NCBI RefSeq assembly: GCF_003024515.2
Contig: NZ_PYIX02000005.1
Span: 106,096 to 170,095, forward strand
Direction of reading: 5' to 3'
DNA: 64,000 nt
Origin: Acinetobacter sichuanensis
GTDB lineage: Bacteria; Pseudomonadota; Gammaproteobacteria; Pseudomonadales; Moraxellaceae
Shown here: in pieces, positions 48,025 to 55,570 of the stretch
How positions within the stretch are numbered: position 1 is the first letter of the stretch
Layout: each line of letters opens with the position of its first letter
Translations under genes and position numbers: made by a program
Notes under the pieces: model-generated
Databases searched by the model: none
Told to the model about the DNA's origin: nothing
The model's input: only the letters and a program-made list of their open reading frames with translations

Positions 48025-48328
48025 ACAACTTATAATTCCACAAAAATTGACGAACAATTAGAGAATGAAAATAAAAAACCTTTTCTTATTTTGTATCCAG
48101 TGACAGCACAAATTATGTTTAATCTGGGGAATATAGAAGTTGTACAAGTTAAACGTGATAGTGAAGTTCCTATTTTTATGTATTCTTCTGCAAAAAAAAT
48201 TACAATTTAGTGATCAAGAATTTCTCGATAAACGCATTAATTATGTAAATAATTCAATCTGGTTTCAACTTCAACAATGGTGGTTTTCATTTAAAAAATT
48301 CATGAATATTTATATTTTAAATCATTAG
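48025..48328 (+). pseudogene. Probable gene relic with frameshift in an A8 tract
   Basis: A frame open from 48025 encodes a plausible coding stretch (FLILYPVTAQIMFNLGN, then VVQVKRDSEVPIFMYSSAKK) but lacks a start codon and hits TAG at 48208-48210. Removing one A from the A8 run at 48192-48199 joins it smoothly to a second frame (LQFSDQEFLDKRINYVNNS, ending near FKKFMN) that stops at 48328. I infer a decayed gene with a lost 5' end and a homopolymer frameshift. The parent family is not recognised. Confidence 0.4.
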
Positions 48329-48447
48329 ATTGATGTGCTACTGCACGTAAATATGATGTGTTGTAAAGAAAATAAACAATTCTATTTTCAAAATATGTTT
48401 AGAATAAGTTTATATCAACAAATACAAATAAATACTTGAGGTTTTAA

Positions 48448-49041
48448 ATGATGAATTCAATGAAAAAGGTCGCACTTGCATTGACATTAACCAGTACTTT
48501 AGCTTTTTCAGGCTGTGGTTATAACACACTACAAGCTAAAGACGAATCTGTAACAGCCGCATGGTCTGAGGTTGAAAACCAATACCAACGTCGTGCAGAT
48601 TTAGTCCCTAACCTTGTAAATGTTGTAAAAGGTTATGCTAAGCACGAAGAACAAGTATTAACTGAGGTAACCCAAGCACGTGCTAATGTTGCTGGTCTAA
48701 AAGTTGATAAAGAAGTATTGGAAAATCCTGAACTGTTTAAAAAATATCAAGAAGCACAAGCACAAATGAGTAGTGCTTTATCACGTTTATTAATGGTACA
48801 AGAAAAATATCCAGATCTAAAAGCCAATGAGCAATTTAAAGATTTACAAGTACAGCTAGAAGGGACTGAAAATCGTATTAGTACAGCACGTACACGCTAT
48901 GTAGAAACTGTACAAGATTACAATACGTATGTACGCCAATTCCCACAAGCGATGACTGCAAAAGTGATTGGAATGAAAACTAAGCCAAACTTTAGTGCAG
49001 AAGCAGGCGCTGCAAAAGCACCGACTGTCAATTTCAACTAA
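48448..49041 (+). CDS. lemA: LemA family protein
   Basis: 197 residues. The N-terminus (MKKVALALTLTSTLAFSGCGY) is a signal with a lipobox-like FSGC, so a lipoprotein is possible; the rest is helical. Family signatures are YNTLQAKDESVTAAWSEVENQYQRRADLVPNLVNVV and YNTYVRQFPQAM (quoted in part). LemA proteins are membrane-attached, often encoded with TPM-domain proteins, as here. The function is poorly defined (envelope stress is the usual inference). Confidence 0.88.
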   Translation: MMNSMKKVALALTLTSTLAFSGCGYNTLQAKDESVTAAWSEVENQYQRRADLVPNLVNVVKGYAKHEEQVLTEVTQARANVAGLKVDKEVLENPELFKKYQEAQAQMSSALSRLLMVQEKYPDLKANEQFKDLQVQLEGTENRISTARTRYVETVQDYNTYVRQFPQAMTAKVIGMKTKPNFSAEAGAAKAPTVNFN

Positions 49042-49071
49042 GTTAAATTGAACACTTTGTGAGGATGCTAT

Positions 49072-50139
49072 ATGCTTGAAATGAGTCAATGGATCGGTCG
49101 AAAAATGAAAACCGTCTTCATGTTAATGATTTGTACGTTAGTACTTACATTTCAATCATTTGCATGGGCTGAAACTGCTACAGCAACAGATTCGTTAGAT
49201 GATGCTGTTGTTGTCGCCAAAGTGATTCAAAATAATACCAATGCACAAGATGATTCACCTGAAGTTATATCAACATCAAATCAGACAGCTTCTTCGGTAA
49301 AAAATGATTTGGCAGATGGGAAAATACGCCAATTACCCAGTTTAAATGAGCCTGTTATTGATCAGGCAAAAGTTTTGTCTGCAAATGAAAAACAAAATTT
49401 AGAAGCAAAAATTCGCAATATTTATAATCAAGGTAAAGCTCAAATTGGTGTGATTATTGTGCCAACGACAGGGGCTGAAGGCATTTTTGACTTTGCTATG
49501 CGTACTGCGGAGCAATGGAAATTAGGCTCAGCGAAACAAGATAATGGTTTATTGATCGCAGTTGCAGTCAATGATCGAAAAATTCATATTGCGACAGGTT
49601 ATGGTTTAGAAGGTGTATTGCCTGACATTATGGTGAGCCGAATTATTCGTAATCAAATCACACCGTACTTTAAATCAGGGCAATATGGTCAAGGCATACA
49701 AGCTGGTGTGATGGAAATTGAGCGAATTCTAAATCTTGACCCTGAAATTGCCAAACAAGCTGCTGATGAGTTAAAAGCTCGTCAAGACCAAGCCATTCAA
49801 GAGCAAGAAGCTAAAGACCGTACAATGACAACCGCAATCATCATTCTTATTGTGGGTATCTTTACTTCATTTATTATTGGTAATCGTTTAAGTGCTTCTG
49901 TAGCGGGCGTGACTGCTTTTGCGGCGGGTTTAATCTACGGCTCTGGTATTTTAATGAGTTTGGTCTTAGGTTTTGGTATATTTTTCTTATTAATTACTTC
50001 TTTAGCACAACTGATTTTTCAAATGTTTCTTTCTGGTGGCGGGCGAGGAGGAAGTAGTGGTGGTGGTTTCGGTGGCGGTGGTGGATATAGTGGTGGTGGC
50101 GGTGGATTTGGCGGTGGAGGTGCTTCAGGCTCATGGTAA
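49072..50139 (+). CDS. TPM-domain membrane protein (YgcG-like) with Gly-rich tail
   Basis: 355 residues: signal peptide (to about AWAET), a periplasmic TPM domain (about 90-220: VIDQAKVLSANEKQNLEAKI, TGYGLEGVLPD), two or three membrane segments (about 258-320), and a Gly/Ser C-terminal tail ending SGGGGGFGGGGASGSW. The same layout occurs in YgcG proteins found next to lemA. It sits 30 bases after lemA and overlaps the following gene by seven bases. Biochemical role unknown; plant TPM proteins act in photosystem assembly and have phosphatase-like activity, which need not apply. Confidence 0.85.
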   Translation: MLEMSQWIGRKMKTVFMLMICTLVLTFQSFAWAETATATDSLDDAVVVAKVIQNNTNAQDDSPEVISTSNQTASSVKNDLADGKIRQLPSLNEPVIDQAKVLSANEKQNLEAKIRNIYNQGKAQIGVIIVPTTGAEGIFDFAMRTAEQWKLGSAKQDNGLLIAVAVNDRKIHIATGYGLEGVLPDIMVSRIIRNQITPYFKSGQYGQGIQAGVMEIERILNLDPEIAKQAADELKARQDQAIQEQEAKDRTMTTAIIILIVGIFTSFIIGNRLSASVAGVTAFAAGLIYGSGILMSLVLGFGIFFLLITSLAQLIFQMFLSGGGRGGSSGGGFGGGGGYSGGGGGFGGGGASGSW

Positions 50140-50693
50140 CAAAAACAGATACAACAACAATTTTGACACAACCTAAATTACAGCAGCAAGTGACACCAAG
50201 CTTTTCACGCTGGTTAAAACATTTTTTTTATATGCCTGCATCAAAACGCTATTTTTCTAAACAAGATCAATTTGCGATTGCAGAAGCCGTGAAACAAGCA
50301 GAGCAAGGGCATATTGGAGAAATTCAAGTTGTTATTGAAGGGCATATTCCAAGCAATCAAGCTTATTATCAAAATACATACTTACGTGCTCAACAGTTAT
50401 TTGCTGAACTAGGTGTTTGGGATACAGAAAAAAATAGTGGAGTTTTGCTTTATCTTAATTTATGTGAGCAAAAAGTTGAAATCGTGATAGATAGAGGTTT
50501 AAAAAAAGCCACAGAACAAAAGTTTTGGCAAGATGTATGTGACCAAATTGTTCTGGAATTAAAAAATAAACGCCATAGGCAAGCTGTTGTAAATGGTGTA
50601 TTAAATATTGGTAAAATATTGAATTTGTATTATGAGCAAATAGGTTTAGATGAGTTTAATGAGCTACCAAACTCACCAATCATCTTAAACTAA
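50133..50693 (+). CDS. Second TPM-domain protein, cytoplasmic-facing
   Basis: 186 residues with a TPM domain lacking a signal peptide. SKQDQFAIAEAVKQAEQGHIGEIQVVIEGHI, SGVLLYLNLCEQKVEIVIDRGL and the C-terminal LNLYYEQIGLDEFNELPN (quoted in part) match the partner proteins in lemA-ygcG operons. The gene starts inside the Gly-rich tail of the preceding gene, so the two are translationally coupled. A terminator follows. Confidence 0.82.
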   Translation: MVTKTDTTTILTQPKLQQQVTPSFSRWLKHFFYMPASKRYFSKQDQFAIAEAVKQAEQGHIGEIQVVIEGHIPSNQAYYQNTYLRAQQLFAELGVWDTEKNSGVLLYLNLCEQKVEIVIDRGLKKATEQKFWQDVCDQIVLELKNKRHRQAVVNGVLNIGKILNLYYEQIGLDEFNELPNSPIILN

Positions 50694-50699
50694 AGTATT

Positions 50700-50727
50700 A
50701 AAGTGACGGAAAATGTCACTTTTTTAC
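50700..50727 (+). terminator. Terminator of the lemA-TPM operon
   Basis: The stem AAGTGAC/GTCACTT has a seven-base loop and is followed by T6. Confidence 0.85.
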
Positions 50728-50884
50728 ATAAAATAACTTAAAAAAACATAAGCTAATTTAGTTGTTGTAAAAAACAACAGATTCAATGAAAATAAAAAAG
50801 TGTTAAGCAGTTAGCGTTTTTTAACTTCCAAATAAAAACTTAACTGCACTAATTTATAAAAAATTAAAATATTGGAGAAATGTT

Positions 50885-51409
50885 ATGAACGCTCAAAAGG
50901 GTTTTACTCTTATCGAGTTAATGATCGTTGTTGCGATTATCGGTATTCTTGCTGCAATTGCGATTCCTGCTTATCAAGATTATACAGTGCGTACACAGGT
51001 AAGTGAAGGATTATCACTTTCATCTGGATTAAAAACTGCAGTAGGTGATTTTTATTCTACTAAAGGTGTTTGGCCTGTTGATAATGCTGAGGCAGTATGT
51101 GGTGTTACTCCTGCCCCTGCTAACTGTACTGTAGGTGCTGCAGCGACAGATAATAGGGGCAATTATGTAAGTCAAGTTGCAGTTGATAATGGTAATATTG
51201 TTGTTAGTTATAGTAAAACAGCACCACAAAAAGCCAATGCTGACGTTGATGGTAAGTTCTTAACTCTAAGACCAGGTGTTGATAATGCTAAAAATATAAC
51301 TTGGGTTTGTGGTACTGCTACAGCTCCTTCGAATTTGACAATGGCAACAGCACCGTCAAATGCAACAAATGTTGAAAGCCGTTATTTACCAGCTAGTTGC
51401 AAAATCTAA
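50885..51409 (+). CDS. pilA: Major type IV pilin PilA
   Basis: 174 residues. The type IIIa leader MNAQKG is cut before F7 (KG/FTLIE); E+5 is present. A hydrophobic N-terminal helix is followed by a variable globular head with four cysteines: C72, C81, C142 and C172. The two likely disulfide loops contain [10 protein letters not shown] and, in the longer D-loop, two TAPSN units (144-150 and 155-159). Such Ala/Pro/Ser/Thr segments are typical O-glycosylation regions. The C-terminus is SCKI, so the terminal serine used by TfpO-type ligases is absent. GGAG lies seven bases before the ATG. Processed by PilD; glycosylated probably by the ligase downstream. Confidence 0.96.
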   Translation: MNAQKGFTLIELMIVVAIIGILAAIAIPAYQDYTVRTQVSEGLSLSSGLKTAVGDFYSTKGVWPVDNAEAVCGVTPAPANCTVGAAATDNRGNYVSQVAVDNGNIVVSYSKTAPQKANADVDGKFLTLRPGVDNAKNITWVCGTATAPSNLTMATAPSNATNVESRYLPASCKI

Positions 51410-51430
51410 TTAAATTATGTACTGTTCTTA

Positions 51431-51463
51431 AACAAAAGTCGCTTTATGCGACTTTTGTTTTAT
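51431..51463 (+). terminator. Terminator between pilA and the accessory gene
   Basis: A 12-base perfect stem AACAAAAGTCGC/GCGACTTTTGTT with a five-base loop. It probably limits read-through from the strongly expressed pilin gene. Confidence 0.9.
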
Positions 51464-51481
51464 TTATGCTTTGAGGTAGTT

Positions 51482-52225
51482 ATGTTATTAAAAGATAAAA
51501 TAAAAGCATTTTTAGTACATTTAATTGTAAGTATTTTTATAGCATTAACTTGTTTAGCAATCATTTATTTTATCTGGTATCCAGAGCCTTTATATAAAGC
51601 AACTGGTATTACTAAAATATTTTTACTGATGGTTGGAATAGACATTATTTTAGGTCCTTTACTGACATTGATTATTTATAAAAAAGATAAAAAGAGTCTT
51701 AAATTTGACCTTGCAATAATTATCTTAATTCAAATATCTGCTTTAATATATGGAGTTTATAAAGTTTCAGAAGGTCGTCCAATATGGATTGTTTATAATA
51801 TTGATCGATTTGATCTGATTCGTGTAAATGATATTGAAAATATCAACTCTTCTAACAAAGATTCAGACTATAATAAATTTAGCTTATTTGGGCCTCAGTA
51901 TGTAAATGCCCAAATTCCGTTGGATGACATAAAGGCTAGAAATCAAATTTTATTTGATGAGTTAGAAAAAGGCGTTTCTCCATCTCAGAGAGTGGAATTA
52001 TATAGACCGTTAGAAACAGCAAAGTTAAAAATGCAAGAAAAAGCTCAAGCTTTAGATGGTTTGAAGGCTTTTAATGAAGCTATTAAAGTTAAAAAAGTAA
52101 TAGAGTTATACCCCCAAGCCGATGCTTGGCTACCTTTAAGAGCCAACGCAGTTGATATGGTGGTATTAATTAACAAGGAAAAAGGTGAAGTGGTTAAAAT
52201 TGTTGACCTTCGTCCTTGGAAGTAG
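51482..52225 (+). CDS. tfpZ: TfpX/TfpZ-family type IV pilin accessory protein
   Basis: A membrane protein of 247 residues with four N-terminal hydrophobic segments (about 8-32, 40-62, 72-93) and a periplasmic domain (EGRPIWIVYNIDRFDLIRV; PLRANAVDMVVLINKEKGEVVKIV). TfpX/TfpZ proteins are encoded next to the pilin gene in Pseudomonas and Acinetobacter and assist pilin assembly, in a way specific to the adjacent pilin type. The ATG at 51482 has GAGGTAG upstream. Sits between pilA and the ligase gene, supporting co-evolution of the three. Confidence 0.88.
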   Translation: MLLKDKIKAFLVHLIVSIFIALTCLAIIYFIWYPEPLYKATGITKIFLLMVGIDIILGPLLTLIIYKKDKKSLKFDLAIIILIQISALIYGVYKVSEGRPIWIVYNIDRFDLIRVNDIENINSSNKDSDYNKFSLFGPQYVNAQIPLDDIKARNQILFDELEKGVSPSQRVELYRPLETAKLKMQEKAQALDGLKAFNEAIKVKKVIELYPQADAWLPLRANAVDMVVLINKEKGEVVKIVDLRPWK

Positions 52226-52248
52226 CAGAACACCTAAAGATTAATGAA

Positions 52249-52281
52249 AGACTGAGTGTATAATTCACTCAGTTTTTTTTT
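52249..52281 (+). terminator. Terminator directly before the glycan ligase gene
   Basis: The stem ACTGAGTG/CACTCAGT has a seven-base loop and is followed by T8. It ends only about 13 bases before the next start codon. Confidence 0.88.
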
Positions 52282-52293
52282 GCGCATTTTTCA

Positions 52294-53934
52294 ATGAAAG
52301 CAATTTTACCTATACTCTCCGCATTTTTTTTAGCATTGGCATATCTCTTGCCATTTCATAAACTGCCATGGACAACTTTTGGTAGTGAAGTTTTGGCTTT
52401 TTTATCAGGCATTACATTGTTATGTATGTTTGTGAAAAAAGATTTAAAAATTCCAAAACCACAGCTTTTAGCACTTCCTATTCTCTTGATTCCAATAATT
52501 CAATATGGTTTTGGGCAGATTTTTTATTTTAGTAATGCTTTGTTATGTACAGCATATCTGTTGATGTTCTGGCTGATGGTTGTGGTGGGTTATAACTTAT
52601 CATTAGAAAAAGTACATCGAGAAAAAACCTTTACAGCGATAAGTATTGTGATTTTGATTGTGGCTTTGCTTTCAAGCGTGATTGCGATTTTCCAATGGCT
52701 TGGGATAAATTCATACTTTGCACCATTCATGAATTTTTTAAAAGGAAATCGTCCTTATGCTAACTTTGCCCAACCCAATAACTTAGCGACTTTTTTAACA
52801 ATGGGTGTTTTCGCCTGTTTATATTTTTATGAAAAACGCTTGATCTCGAATTTTGTTCTTGTACCTTCAAGCTTGGTTCTACTTTTTACAATTGCCTTGA
52901 CTCAATCACGTACTTCTTGGGTCGTATGTATATTTGTTTTAATTTATTTAGCGATTAAACAATTTAATAAACCGAAAAGATTTAATTTTGTAAAATTATT
53001 AATGTGGGTTGGTATTTTTGTTGCTGCGATTGGTTATTTGCCTTATTTAAATCATTTAATGAATGAAATTTCAACACAAAGTGTTGTAGATACTGCAACT
53101 GTTGTGGAGCGAGCTTCTTCAGGTTATAAGCGCTTAGATATGTGGTCGCAAGCTTGGGTAGCCATTCAACAGCAGCCATGGTTTGGTTATGGTTGGAATC
53201 AAACAGGTATGGCACAAATTGCAGCTTTTGATTTAAGACCAAATTGGGAATGGTATAAGACTGCACATAATGTCATTTTGGATTTATTAATCTGGAATGG
53301 TATTCCAATTGGTGGGTTGATTGTTTTATATGTTGCAGGTTGGTTATATTGGTTAAATAAAGGCATTAAAGAACCTATTTCTTTAGTTGCAACTTTAATG
53401 GTTTGTGCAATTTTAATTCATGCATTTTTAGAATATCCAATTCATTATGCGTATTTTTTATTACCTATGGGACTCTTGCTTGGTATTATTCAGGCACAAT
53501 ATTCTTATTTACCAAGTAAAAATTTAAAACCAGCAGTTACATTGGGTTTAGTGCTGATCTGCATTGTTTTATGTGCGGTGGTGTATCGAGATTATCAGTT
53601 ATATCGTCAACAAAGTGTGTTTGTAAATATCAAAAAACCATTAACAGCCACACAGCAAGACGTAATGAATCAACAGATTTGGTTATTATCACAATTTAAA
53701 GAACGTATTTGGTGGATTGGATTAAATCCATTTACTAAGTTGTCTGATGAGCAGTTACAGCATATTGATCGTATGGTGGCAAATTTAGCTTCTAAATATG
53801 ATTTATTTAAATATGCTCAAGTTTTAGCTTTTAATGGCAAGCAGGCAGAAGCAGAACATCAGCTTTGGATCTTAGGTGAATTACACCTAGAGAAACATGC
53901 TTATCAGGATTTACTCCCTAAATCTGAGCAATAA
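52294..53934 (+). CDS. pglL: PglL-type O-oligosaccharyltransferase
   Basis: 546 residues, polytopic (about 11-12 membrane segments), with the Wzy_C/PglL domain. Family motifs are NRPYANFAQPNNLATFL, TQSRTSWV, the catalytic-region GWNQTG and YKTAHNVILDLLIWNGIPIG (His near residue 325). It transfers lipid-linked glycan onto pilin and, if general, onto other periplasmic proteins. Acinetobacter encode either a pilin-specific TfpO or a PglL beside the pilin; the pilin here lacks the C-terminal serine of TfpO targets, so PglL activity on internal residues fits best. The start codon has no clear Shine-Dalgarno and follows a strong terminator. Confidence 0.85.
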   Translation: MKAILPILSAFFLALAYLLPFHKLPWTTFGSEVLAFLSGITLLCMFVKKDLKIPKPQLLALPILLIPIIQYGFGQIFYFSNALLCTAYLLMFWLMVVVGYNLSLEKVHREKTFTAISIVILIVALLSSVIAIFQWLGINSYFAPFMNFLKGNRPYANFAQPNNLATFLTMGVFACLYFYEKRLISNFVLVPSSLVLLFTIALTQSRTSWVVCIFVLIYLAIKQFNKPKRFNFVKLLMWVGIFVAAIGYLPYLNHLMNEISTQSVVDTATVVERASSGYKRLDMWSQAWVAIQQQPWFGYGWNQTGMAQIAAFDLRPNWEWYKTAHNVILDLLIWNGIPIGGLIVLYVAGWLYWLNKGIKEPISLVATLMVCAILIHAFLEYPIHYAYFLLPMGLLLGIIQAQYSYLPSKNLKPAVTLGLVLICIVLCAVVYRDYQLYRQQSVFVNIKKPLTATQQDVMNQQIWLLSQFKERIWWIGLNPFTKLSDEQLQHIDRMVANLASKYDLFKYAQVLAFNGKQAEAEHQLWILGELHLEKHAYQDLLPKSEQ

Positions 53935-53941
53935 TAATAAG

Positions 53942-53975
53942 AAAATCCCTTTACATCGATAAAGGGATTTTTATT
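53942..53975. terminator. Bidirectional terminator between pglL and bfr
   Basis: The stem AAAATCCCTTT/AAAGGGATTTT has an eight-base loop and a T run. Confidence 0.88.
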
Positions 53976-53985
53976 TAAGTCTTGG

Positions 53986-54450
53986 TTAGAGCTGGCTTTG
54001 AATATAATTTTCAATACCAACACTATCTGTTAAATCAATTTGTGTGGTTAACCAATCCCAATACTCTTCTTCTTTTTCTAAAATTTCTTGGGCAAGATCA
54101 CGTGTTACATAATCTAGATGCTGTTCAGCAAGCGCAACGGTTTTTTGTAAAGCCTCAATATTTTCTTTCACTTTACGAACATCACAATTGAGAACTTCTA
54201 GCGTATGTTGACCAATATATAATTTACCTAAATGTTGTAAATTTGGTAAGCCTTCTAAAAATAAGATACGTTCAATGATTTTATCTGCATGTTTCATTTG
54301 GCGAATAGATTCTTTATATTCTGCTGAACCTAATTGCTCAATACCCCAATCATTAAACATACGTGAGTGTAAAAAATATTGATTAATTGCTGTTAAGTGA
54401 TGATAAAGCACTTGGTTAAGTTGATTAATAACGTCACGATTGCCTTTCAT
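53986..54450 (-). CDS. bfr: Bacterioferritin subunit lacking most ferroxidase ligands
   Basis: A four-helix bacterioferritin of 154 residues, aligning with E. coli Bfr without gaps up to the last residues. The haem-ligand Met52 is kept (QMKHADK). Of six ferroxidase ligands by E. coli numbering, H54 and E127 remain, but E18 is H, E51 is Q, E94 is V and H130 is Y. This subunit should bind haem at dimer interfaces but oxidise iron poorly or not at all; it would need a second, ferroxidase-competent subunit. Lies near bfd on the same strand (about 290 bases between). Confidence 0.92.
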   Translation of the reverse strand: MKGNRDVINQLNQVLYHHLTAINQYFLHSRMFNDWGIEQLGSAEYKESIRQMKHADKIIERILFLEGLPNLQHLGKLYIGQHTLEVLNCDVRKVKENIEALQKTVALAEQHLDYVTRDLAQEILEKEEEYWDWLTTQIDLTDSVGIENYIQSQL

Positions 54451-54650
54451 GGTGAATGCTCCATTTAAAACGTGTGCCTTAAATTATTTCAAGGCAATCC
54501 ATAATTTATATTAATCAAATTTATCAAAAGTTTCGAGGGCTTTATTGAACGGCAAATGAAAATCGCAATCAAAATCATGAGAAAAGATCATTTCATCTTA
54601 AGCAATATTTTTTGCTGAACAGCGATCTTTAAAAATAAGATTAGATCATT

Positions 54651-54685
54651 AGATAAAAGAAACCCGCCTTGAGTCGAAGCGGGAG
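54651..54685 (-). terminator. Terminator downstream of bfd
   Basis: On the minus strand CCCGC ... GCGGG is followed by TTTCTTTTAT. This separates bfd from bfr. Confidence 0.75.
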
Positions 54686-54744
54686 AGGAAGATGATCTGT
54701 TAGGATCATAGAGTATTATTGTTATCTGGTGTGAGTTTAAGATG

Positions 54745-54939
54745 CTAAGCAGCAACAGAAAGACGTGCTGCAATTAAAGCCAGTTCTTCATTAATGATAC
54801 TTTTTGCTTCAGGGGCACAACGTCCGCAACATGTACCCAAGTCGAGTAAGTCACGAATTTCACGATAGCTTTCAGCGCCATCAGCCATGGCATCTTTAAT
54901 ATCTTGATCTGTAATACCACGACACAAGCAAACGTACAT
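54745..54939 (-). CDS. bfd: Bacterioferritin-associated ferredoxin
   Basis: A [2Fe-2S] protein of 64 residues with four cysteine ligands (C4, C6, C38, C41: YVCLCRG and GTCCGRCAPEA). It passes electrons to the bacterioferritin haem to release stored iron. A good Fur-box lies 36-54 bases upstream, so expression should rise on iron limitation. Confidence 0.93.
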   Translation of the reverse strand: MYVCLCRGITDQDIKDAMADGAESYREIRDLLDLGTCCGRCAPEAKSIINEELALIAARLSVAA

Positions 54940-54974
54940 GAGAATGAACCACAGTGTTAAATGCGATAATAGAT

Positions 54975-54993
54975 ATTATTGATAATTGTTATC
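54975..54993. promoter_or_regulatory. Fur-box upstream of bfd
   Basis: ATTATTGATAATTGTTATC matches the 19-base Fur consensus GATAATGATAATCATTATC at 14 positions by hand count. Confidence 0.7.
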
Positions 54994-55049
54994 GTTTGTC
55001 AATGAAATTCATTTAAATAGCTAAAAATTATTTATCGTATTTTTGGATA

Positions 55050-55075
55050 AAAAAACACCACCTGATCGGTGGTAT
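55050..55075 (-). terminator. Terminator of ridA
   Basis: On the minus strand ACCACC/GGTGGT has a five-base loop and is followed by GTTTTTTT. It also insulates bfd. Confidence 0.8.
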
Positions 55076-55110
55076 TTTATAATTAAAATAAGTATTGAAT
55101 AAATATAATG

Positions 55111-55494
55111 TTATTGGTTTATTACAACAATACCATCCATTTCAACTAAAGCCGATTTTGGTAAACTAGCAACACCTAAAGCTGCACGAGCAGGATAAGG
55201 TTGAGCAAAATATTCACCCATAATTTGGTTTACAAGTTGGAAGTGAGATAAATCGGTTAAGAAAATATTCAGTTTTACAATATCTGCTAGAGAACCACCC
55301 GCTGCTTCACATACAGCTTTTAAGTTATCAAAAACACGACGAATTTGAGCTTCAATGCCTTCGACCAATTCCATACTATACGGATCTAAACCAATTTGAC
55401 CCGAAAGATATAGCGTATTTCCAACTAAAATTGCTTGAGAATAAGTACCAATTGCGGCTGGGGCATTTTCGGTATGAATCACTTGGCGGGACAT
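55111..55494 (-). CDS. ridA: Reactive intermediate/imine deaminase RidA
   Basis: 127 residues of the YjgF/YER057c/UK114 family, which hydrolyses reactive enamine/imine intermediates from PLP enzymes to protect them from 2-aminoacrylate damage. The substrate-binding arginine is in [28 protein letters not shown] and [10 protein letters not shown] are family motifs. AGGAG before the ATG at 55494. It follows spoT on the same strand 76 bases on; the pairing is conserved in Acinetobacter and Pseudomonas. Confidence 0.92.
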   Translation of the reverse strand: MSRQVIHTENAPAAIGTYSQAILVGNTLYLSGQIGLDPYSMELVEGIEAQIRRVFDNLKAVCEAAGGSLADIVKLNIFLTDLSHFQLVNQIMGEYFAQPYPARAALGVASLPKSALVEMDGIVVINQ

Positions 55495-55570
55495 CAATTT
55501 CTCCTATTTTTCAATTAGATTCATCATATCGGATGAATTGTATTCTCCAAAGACATATCGGTTTATCTGA

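Noticed and set aside
50040..50139. Gly/Ser-rich repeat as a silk-like or collagen-like protein
   Set aside because: It is the normal low-complexity tail of YgcG-type TPM proteins.
54588..54773. 61-codon ORF on the minus strand downstream of bfd
   Set aside because: It overlaps the bfd 3' end and its terminator and shows no ribosome site or coding bias.
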